Shown piece after piece: positions 57,190 to 64,000 of a stretch of 64,000 nucleotides of DNA. Where the stretch lies: positions 992,001 through 1,056,000 of the forward strand of contig NC_087074.1 in NCBI RefSeq assembly GCF_026151205.1, in the 5' to 3' direction. This stretch comes from Bolinopsis microptera (taxonomy: Eukaryota > Ctenophora > Tentaculata > Lobata > Bolinopsidae). A model generated the notes under the pieces. The model was given only the letters and a program-made list of their open reading frames with translations. It ran no database searches and was not told the DNA's origin. The position numbers and the translations under genes are program-made. The stretch's first letter is position 1. Every line of letters starts with the position of its first letter.

Positions 57190-57277
57190 ATCACGTGGGC
57201 GCGTCACGTGCGTACCACGTGCCACCAATAGCATACGCCGAGTCTATACCACGTGACACGAAAGCGCACCACGTGAT
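57190..57277. promoter_or_regulatory. Cluster of five CACGTG palindromes
   Basis: CACGTG occurs at 57192-57197, 57205-57210, 57216-57221, 57250-57255 and 57270-57275, within a CpG-rich patch. CACGTG is the canonical E-box bound by USF/MYC-type bHLH factors. Five in 84 bases is far above chance in AT-rich DNA. A short ATG frame beginning MTDRFDIQIDELL starts at 57483 downstream, but I cannot show that it is a gene start. Confidence 0.5.
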
Positions 57278-57612
57278 ATGAAACATCGTAACCGTCCACT
57301 TCTTTTACACGCAAATTCCTGGGAACGTTGCCAAAGCAGCTAATTCTTGGAATTTCTCCAACGCGTGGCGTGAGAAGTTGGCGACTAGCCAGCTACCCTT
57401 GTCCGTGCCCTGAAAATAGTATTGTTTTGCTTGCTCTCCTTCCCGCTCTTGTTCCTGCTAACGTTCAAGCTATTGCTCCACTATGACAGATCGGTTTGAC
57501 ATTCAGATTGATGAACTGCTTTCCAATCACTCTCTTCTATAGTATAAATCCCTTGTCGAAATCGCCGGAGATAATTATAATCCATAAACACTTCACGCTC
57601 AGGGCTAAATAA

Positions 57613-57646
57613 ATGTAATCCCTCAGCTGGCGCTTCGGGATTACAT
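57613..57646. repeat. Hairpin, 10-bp perfect stem
   Basis: ATGTAATCCC and GGGATTACAT are separated by 14 bases, immediately before the duplicated hairpin unit. Confidence 0.85.
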
Positions 57647-57647
57647 A

Positions 57648-57861
57648 TTAACACAAAACTCGTGCGCTGCGCGCACTCGTATGTGTTTATCAGATCATCC
57701 CGCTAGCGCGGGATGATCTGTTATATAAACCCTTTGCGTGGCGGGTTTATGTTATTAACACAAAACTCGTGCGCTGCGCGCACTCGTATGTGTTTATCAG
57801 ATCATCCCGCTAGCGCGGGATGATCTGTTATATAAACCCTTTGCGTGGCGGGTTTATGTTA
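57648..57861. repeat. Two identical 107-bp multi-hairpin units in tandem
   Basis: Units at 57648-57754 and 57755-57861 are identical. Each contains three consecutive inverted repeats. The first is AACACA...TGTGTT enclosing GTGCGC/GCGCAC. The second is a 13-bp stem, CAGATCATCCCGC, with TAGC loop. The third is ATAAACCC...GGGTTTAT. The words are CpG-rich in otherwise AT-rich DNA. It could be a MITE-like or satellite-like structured repeat or a structured RNA; nothing identifies which. Confidence 0.85.
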
Positions 57862-58750
57862 TTGTAAATGCCTCTTAGCTTAAAAGCTCGAAATGTGCAA
57901 CCGCGGCTCTCTTTGCAGCTGGGATATGGTGTAGTTGTGTTAGTCCCATGCGTCCCGGGCCACTAAAAATAACTTGGCTTTAAATTAATCAGCAGATTCT
58001 GATTACCATATTATGTCATAGTGTTTTATTCATTAGTATTTAGTAGCCTTTGACTTTATTGCGCCATGGTCGATGTTTCTTTTTTGCTGAATTAATATTA
58101 TAAAATACAGCAAAAGTCATCCTTAATGCGACCATCAGAGCCTTCAGAGTTCACTAAATGTTAATATCGGGACTAAAACTACAAAATAAACTGTAAGATT
58201 TCTTTAACTTAACATTTTGTGCCGAGTCAAAGTTTTACAGCTAGCTATATTTATGAAGGAGCAGTTGCAAATGAGAGGATTAGAGTTGTCAATTAGATTT
58301 AATCTCGTAGCCTTTGTTAACTCAAGTTTCCTGATATCATTACGATAATATCATTTCAATTCCAGGTTTTACACATTATTAGCCCTAATCGCGATATAAT
58401 TGACATATTTATTGGATTCAATAATCGATATGTTTAGGCTGTCGTAATTGTCTCCTTCAGAGACCAGATTAATATTCAAGCTATATAAATAAACTCCATA
58501 TCCCCCAGTGCCCCACTAGGGTCGCTTTCTTCTTAATTATTGACAGTGTCAGCCGTTTTTCCGAAGTCTCACACCTTCTGGACAATTCCGAGAGAGATGA
58601 TTTTTTTATACCCCCACAGCAAAAGTTGACAGAAGTGTCTACTGTCTATGCTGTTCCTCAATGCTGGATACGCCGTCATCTTAGCTAGATCTAATTCAAA
58701 GCTTTTTGGTGCACACATACAATTTAACATTGAATGCATATTCACATTAC
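57862..58750. other. Non-coding stretch
   Basis: AT-rich, no convincing exon or repeat. The minus-strand donor of the exon at 58751 reads into it, so it is probably an intron of that gene. Confidence 0.4.
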
Positions 58751-58846
58751 CGTGATAAAGGCGCCAGTCAACATTGGGCAGTGTTACTACCACATCAACC
58801 TCACCAACTTCAGAAACAACACGAGCATAGATACCAGGGGACAGTT
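58751..58846 (-). CDS. Candidate internal exon, minus strand
   Basis: A strong acceptor (CTGTTTTTTTTTAG) and a donor (CACG|GTAATG) bound an open frame reading LSPGIYARVVSEVGEVDVVV and on to TLPNVDWRLYH. It enters and leaves in phase 1, the phase class of the Ig/VWD gene's domain exons. The alternating hydrophobic beta-strand pattern (YARVV, VDVVVTL) would suit an extracellular beta-rich domain, possibly the later half of a VWD domain; that is only resemblance. The gene must run from higher to lower coordinates. Confidence 0.5.
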
Positions 58847-58966
58847 CTAAAAAAAAACAGATATCCACATTTAATATATGTTGTTAGAGAGTGATAATTT
58901 TGGATTTGTGCCAATGAGACGATCAAAGGTCAGTATACAAGTGTAATTATCAACTTAATAACACCA

Positions 58967-59013
58967 GAATGTGTGTGTGTCTGTGTGTGTGTCTGTGTGT
59001 GTGTCTGTGTGAA
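58967..59013 (+). repeat. TG microsatellite
   Basis: Blocks of four to five TG dinucleotides are separated by single TCTG interruptions. Confidence 0.95.
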
Positions 59014-59462
59014 TTCCGAAACGGTATACAAAAAAACGGTAATAGTTACGGACTGGTTTTTTTTTTCGGTATAGAAATGCACGACAAACTCTGGACGAAG
59101 CAATAAGCAAAATTTTATAAAAATCCGGCCGGTGTGTAGTGGTTTAAATTGATGGTTTTGTACACAAATTATGTTACTACTAATGCCTGAGAACGAACGG
59201 CAAGATGTTACGGGGCTAGCTCTCTCTCTGCATATGTAGCGTATATTTACATGCGTATATATTACATTGGTCATATAATACTATAAAACTTATTAGGGGC
59301 GGGACGTGCTCAACGGTCTGTTTGACTGTTAGTGAGAGTTCATACTTCATAGGACAATGTAATGCATGTTCACAAATATGATAGGCTGGTGTGGTGCATG
59401 GTGTTAAGGGTTTAATTTCTATTGATTATCATAAGAATTTATATCTTTTAAGTCATATATGT

Positions 59463-59560
59463 GGGATACCGGAGGGCACTCGAATGAATTGCTCGCCTAA
59501 TCGGGTTTTGACTCAGCGGGTATAATTACTCTACCATTTTAACTGCGGCAGTGAAATCCC
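59463..59560 (-). tRNA. tRNA-like sequence or tRNA-derived SINE head (degenerate)
   Basis: On the minus strand the segment starts GGGAT and ends ATCCC (pairing ends). It contains TGGTAGAGTAA resembling a polymerase III A box and, about 45 bases later, ATTCGAGTGCC resembling a B box. At 98 bases it is long, and I cannot draw a clean cloverleaf. It is more likely a tRNA pseudogene or SINE head than a working tRNA. Confidence 0.25.
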
Positions 59561-59605
59561 GGCCGTAGGCCGGTGTTACACTAGTAATATATATAATTAA
59601 AATAA

Positions 59606-59962
59606 ATGTGTTTTATCGTTTACCTTGTATGTAAGATCTTCCAATGGTTTTCCAGATCAGAAATAGGAATCATCTTTAGACTTTTCGGCTCTGGGGGATT
59701 TTGCCGAGATATTGCTCTACTTTTTTTTCTGGAATTACAATTTCTTAAGAAATCTGTATTAATCAATATCCACCAGAAAACCACGGCCAGTTTCCAGGTA
59801 AATTTTGGCGCCGGACAATTGGTTCTATCATGTGTAAATTTGTTAAGAAAAATACACGATGCTGATGAAAATCAACAGCCCGATATCGACGAGCCAAAAA
59901 TTACAAAAGAGTCTATTGAGGCATACTCAGAGTTGATTTCGGTGTTTAATATCGCTGCTTAA
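59606..59962 (+). CDS. ORF with probable coding C-terminal exon, unknown
   Basis: The frame is open for 118 codons. The last ~55, after an acceptor-like TTTCCAG at 59791-59797, read like a natural protein: GAGQLVLSCVNLLRKIHDAD, then QQPDIDEPKITKESIEAYSE and a stop after FNIAA. The earlier part is hydrophobic (FRLFG, LLFFLELQFLKKS) and may be intron read-through. I recognise no domain. It could be a terminal exon of a plus-strand gene or a retroelement remnant. Confidence 0.35.
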   Translation: MCFIVYLVCKIFQWFSRSEIGIIFRLFGSGGFCRDIALLFFLELQFLKKSVLINIHQKTTASFQVNFGAGQLVLSCVNLLRKIHDADENQQPDIDEPKITKESIEAYSELISVFNIAA

Positions 59963-60509
59963 ACTAATTACAACTGTTTAGGATGTTCACGTTACATATT
60001 TGGTAATCTGAATAACCCACATCCACAGGCGCTACGTTGCCCAGGTTTAGGAAGTGTGATAAAAGGTGTGATTAAAGTTGCGCGGAGTACAGCATCGAAA
60101 CCAAAACTTTATCCGCAGAACGAAATATGGACTATCTTCGAGGTAATTTTACACAGGCTACACGCCATCCAACAATTCACTGCCATTTTCCTGATAAGTA
60201 TCTGTGACATTTTCAGACTCTGTAACTTTCTAAAATAATGTTAAGAAGATAGAGAACTTATTTCATTCCTTAATAGTGTTATTATATTTATGTATGGTGT
60301 TATCTTTAATTGTTGTATTTTTAAACATTTAGGCGTTAATGCAGAGTACTGCCTAGGGGTAGTGCATCCATCAATCACTAAAACTTTCCGTATTCCTATC
60401 ATTTATACGATATAATCATATTCATTTTTGTTCAGTATCATTCATATTGACCATAGCATGAGGTTCTCGAGGTTCATTCACCGGCCAGTATTAATACAAG
60501 TGATATAAA
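59963..60509. other. Non-coding stretch before the minisatellite
   Basis: AT-rich. An acceptor-like CCACAG at 60024-60029 leads into an open frame of uncertain meaning (60056-60238). Nothing firm. Confidence 0.3.
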
Positions 60510-61930
60510 GACTGACTAGACTGAAGTACAGACTATGATGAACTACAGATACTGACTAAACTACAGACTACGGACTGAACTACAAGACTACTGACTGAAC
60601 TTACAGACTACTGACTGACAGTAAGAATATGACGAAGTACAGACTACTGACTGAACACAGATATGACTGAAGTCAGACTACTGACTGAAGTTACAGACTA
60701 CTGGACTGAAACTACAGACTACTGACTGAACTACAGACTATGACTGACAGTACAGACTACTGACTGAAGACCGACTACTGACTCGAAGTACAGGGACTAT
60801 GACTGAACTCCAGACTACTGACTGAACTACGACTACTGACTGAACTACAGACTACTGACTGAACCACAGACTACTGACTTGCTTGAACTACATGCTACTG
60901 ACTAAACTCAGACTACTGACTGACGTACAGACTACTGACTGAACTACAGACTAATGACTGAAGTACAGACTGATGACTGAAGTACAGATACTGACTGATG
61001 TACGATACTGACTGAAGTACAGACTACTGACTGAAGTTACAGACTACTGACTGAAACGACAGACTACTGACTGAATACAGATACTGACTGAAACTACAGA
61101 CTACTGACATGAACTACAGACTACTGACTGAACTACATTGCTACTGACTAAACTACGGACTCCTGACTGAAGTACAGACTACTGACTGAAATACAGGATA
61201 CTGACTGAAGTACAGATACATTATGATGAAGTCCAGACTAATGACTGAAGTACAGCTACTGACTGAACTTACAGACTATGACTGAAGTACAGACTAACTG
61301 ACTGAAGTACAGACTTTACTGACTGAAGTACGACTACTGGGACTGAAGTACAGATTCTGATGAACTACAGACTACTGACTAAACTACAGACTACTGACTG
61401 AAACTACAGACTACTGACTGAACTACAGGACTTATGACTGAAGTAAGACTACTGACTGAAGTACAGACTACTGACTGAACTACAGACTACTGACTGAAAC
61501 TACAGACTACTGACTGAAGTACAGACTGCTGACTGGAGTACAGACTTACTGACTGAACTACAGACTACTGACTGAACTACAGACTACTGACTGAAGTCAG
61601 ACTACTGACTGAAGTCAGACTACTGACTGAAGTACCGACTACTGACTTGAACTACAGACTATGACTGAACTCCGACCTACTGACTGAAGTACGACTACTG
61701 ACTGAAGTACAGACTACTGAGCTGAACTACAGACTACTGATGAATACAGGACTACTGACTGAAGTACAGACTACTGACTGAAGTTACAGACTACTGGACG
61801 AACTACAGACTACTGACTGAACTACAGACTACTGAGCTGAACTCAGGACTATGACTGAACTACAGACCTACTGACTGAACTACATTGCTATGACTAAACT
61901 ACAGACTACTGACTGAAGTACAGACTATGA
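60510..61930 (+). repeat. 19-bp minisatellite array, ~75 copies
   Basis: The consensus is GACTACTGACTGAACTACA, with a C/G switch in the GAACTACA/GAAGTACA part. Many units lack or gain one base, which points to uncorrected long-read error. The two variants are mixed along the array without clear blocks. Confidence 0.95.
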
Positions 61931-62297
61931 CCGTCATCAAGTGGAGACATACACCCCACGGTTTAGTACCCTGACCACTCCTCATCCTCCACCACATCAC
62001 CCTTTTAGTTGGTAGCAGTGTGTTCCATGGTTACATGGCAGTTCAATGTACTCAACAGGCACTGTTCTGAGAGTTGTAACACTGTTACATTAACACTGTT
62101 AATTTGCAACTTGATTTACACTGTTACCTTTACACTGTTACATTTACAATGATTTACACTGTTACATTATGTTTACAACTTCTAACCAAATATTCTAGTG
62201 GAGTAGCTACAGTAGAGAATGTGTACCTTATCACACAGTAAAACCTTAATTTAATCTACTAAAATGAACTATAGATCATCAAGACGGTACAACTCAC
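61931..62297. other. Short-repeat-rich spacer
   Basis: It contains several TTACACTGTTACATT-type words (62080-62170). No gene seen. Confidence 0.5.
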
Positions 62298-62373
62298 CTT
62301 GTTTCAGGGTTAATGAGGAGGACTCTGGCGGCTAACTTGCGTTTGCAGGGTACACCCTCAGTAACACTCTTTA
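62298..62373 (-). CDS. Candidate internal exon, minus strand
   Basis: Acceptor GTACAACAG and strong donor ACAAG|GTGAGTT bound an open frame reading KSVTEGVPCKRKLAARVLLI followed by NPET. Phase is 1 in and 2 out, and the frame is closed by stops just outside the splice sites. The text looks like a real protein but matches no family I can name. It lies on the same strand as the exon at 58751-58846 and could belong to the same gene, though the phases (2 out, 1 in) mean at least one exon would lie between. Confidence 0.4.
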
Positions 62374-62578
62374 CTGTTGTACTTGTCCTTCAAGTGTATT
62401 AGTGTACGGAGCCTGTTAGGGATATTCAGGGTCATACGGGGATTATTTAGTTGTGAATAAAGAAACATCGCGATAAAATAACACTTAGTAAGTTTTTAAG
62501 TAAAAACAAGTATATATATTTAATAGCCAGGAAGAAGAAATATCTCCATGGACATAGTAAGAATAACGCTCTCTAGCA

Positions 62579-63493
62579 TAGGAACTGACCGGATATCCGG
62601 CTGAATCGGTTTTCCGCCGGATATTCGGCTTTAATCTCCGTTCCGGTTCGGGTTTTCGTCCGGTTTCCAAAATTTGGCGGATATTCACAGGACATTTCTT
62701 TTTTAAGTGTTCCTAAAATGTATTTAATATTTCTGTCAAAATTTTACTAAGGGGCATCTAAGTCCATTGCTTCTGTGACCGGTAATCCACGCCCTCACAT
62801 GTCGCATGTTATCTGTCAGCGAATGTTCAAGACCCGTTGATGTGAATTTTTGAGTGGGTTTTAGAGTCAAAACAGCTACCATTTATGCTTTACTTTAGGC
62901 ATTTCAACAGAGCCCAGCGGGTCCCTGCTTTATTGTGGTAAACAAACCCGTGGCTTAATCTCCCCTTACATGTCAGGATTAAACAAAGGCCATCATGCCA
63001 TTAAAAACCTTTGGGACATTATCCCGGTTATTTTGACGCCACGAACTTATAAGAGCTGCACTGGCTGCTGGATCTTTGGGCTTTACTACTGAAGCAATCT
63101 TGTACATTTGTGCTAGGCAAGGCGCAGTGATTCTTGCAATGGTTTGATTTTATTCCAACTCGTTTCTAGCTCTGTCATACAGCAGATCAATCAGTGACTC
63201 TGCATGCTGCACAACTTAATCAACAAGTGACTGCTGCTCACAGGCAGAAGTTGGTTGAAATTTGAATAGGGCGTGACACAGTTAGTCGTGACTGTAAGCA
63301 CTATCTCATTGTGTCCACATGGCTTTTATATTCATAATTATTGATAAAAACCCACAATCAAGGCTTAATCTAATTTTCCGAGCAGCCTTAAATATCTTCT
63401 TCTTAATACCCGGTTCCGGCCCGAAAATGCGACAAACCGGAATATCCGGTCTTTTCTGGTCGGCAGCCACAAACCTTTAGACGTCGGTTCCTA
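62579..63493. mobile_element. hAT-like non-autonomous element with 8-bp target duplication
   Basis: The left end is TAGGAACTGACCGGATATCC; the right end reads in complement TAGGAACCGAC. Direct CTCTAGCA copies flank it exactly (62571-62578 and 63494-63501). CCGGATATCCGG-type palindromic words crowd both subterminal regions. An 8-bp duplication with short TIRs fits hAT. The 915-bp interior has no open transposase frame, though a minus-strand patch near 63010-63180 (AQMYKIASVVKPKDP) may be a remnant. Confidence 0.9.
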
Positions 63494-63501
63494 CTCTAGC
63501 A

Positions 63502-64000
63502 AACGGGGGAATGCAACGTCAATAATGTCAATTAATGTCAAATTAATGTCAATTATGTCAATTAATGTCAATTAATTTTCTGTTTTGCAAAATTTGGATC
63601 TGACATTATTGGACATGATATTTTTCGACCTGGATTCTGTAGGTTACCATATTTATTTTTAGCACTTTTAGAACGTTTATATCATCAATGTATTCACTAC
63701 TATCACATATGGAAAGGTGAAATGTGAAAAAAATTCAGATCATTAAACAATAAAAACTAAAATAATACGGGTTTCCCGAAATTAAGATTTTCTTAAATGG
63801 GCCTTGCCATACAAGCGGGCGTGGGTTCTCACCTTCATCAAGACTTCAAAACCCACATTAAACCGAAATGCCTTCATGACATTTATTTTTGAATAACGAA
63901 TTTTAAACAGCTAAACATTACTCCTTCATACTAAAAAAAAAAAAAGCCGATTCTAGATATTTTACCTGGTATAAGAAACCAATAAAAAATATTGGGCGTG
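63502..64000. other. AT-rich end of window with GTCAATTAAT repeats
   Basis: Five to six TGTCAATTAA-type units lie at 63518-63570. A poly-A run occurs near 63932-63944. No gene seen. Confidence 0.6.

Noticed and set aside
58930-59274. 114-codon minus-strand ORF ending in Thr-His-Thr-Gln repeats
   Set aside because: Its tail is the TG microsatellite; no recognisable domain.
60510-61930. Array with short regular repeats, considered as CRISPR
   Set aside because: There are no unique spacers; it is a head-to-tail 19-bp minisatellite in a eukaryotic genome.

Overview
The window is eukaryotic, almost certainly animal, nuclear DNA. It is AT-rich, gene-poor and packed with transposable elements. It has GT-AG introns with matching reading phases, and extracellular modules typical of animals (immunoglobulin, follistatin/Kazal, VWD). 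I cannot name the species. The style (CR1-like LINE, many small TIR elements, modular secreted protein) would fit a cnidarian or another marine invertebrate, but that is inference. Parts look like unpolished long-read assembly: bases 1-1560 have inflated homopolymers, the satellite at 37.5-43.6 kb and the minisatellite at 60.5-61.9 kb are full of single-base indels, and one exon of the main gene carries a 1-nt frameshift.

Layout. 1-1560 is low-quality sequence. 1560-5180 is a minus-strand CR1-like LINE with ORF1, endonuclease and broken reverse transcriptase. 5388-5539 is an isolated exon-like block. 5640-22913 and 46814-55933 are the two arms of a large inverted duplication, with about 6.4 kb of shared unit per arm. 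Each arm has been opened by a different insertion of the same TIR transposon family: a 10.8 kb copy at 9801-20648 and a 2.9 kb copy at 48801-51718. The long copy contains further nested elements: a hAT-like GGTCCC-rich MITE at 11504-12332 and a 1.6 kb TIR element at 14777-16380 filled with a repeated 17-bp motif. A third MITE at 9232-9637 is present in one arm only.

Between the arms (22914-46813) lies the best-supported host gene: ten plus-strand exons at 27070-35762 encoding Ig, follistatin/Kazal, Ig, a Pro/Thr linker and the start of a VWD domain. Its beginning and end are not found. Three of its exons have partial tandem copies in the adjoining intron, and two copies of one exon piece would splice in frame. 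Downstream are a ~385 bp satellite (about 37.5-43.6 kb) and a candidate signal-peptide first exon at 45863-45956.

The right flank (55934-64000) has a CACGTG cluster, a duplicated 107-bp multi-hairpin unit, two isolated minus-strand exon candidates, a plus-strand ORF ending at 59962, a 19-bp minisatellite and a hAT-like element at 62579-63493 with a perfect 8-bp target duplication.

There are no operons, CRISPR arrays or rRNA genes. The one tRNA-like stretch is weak.
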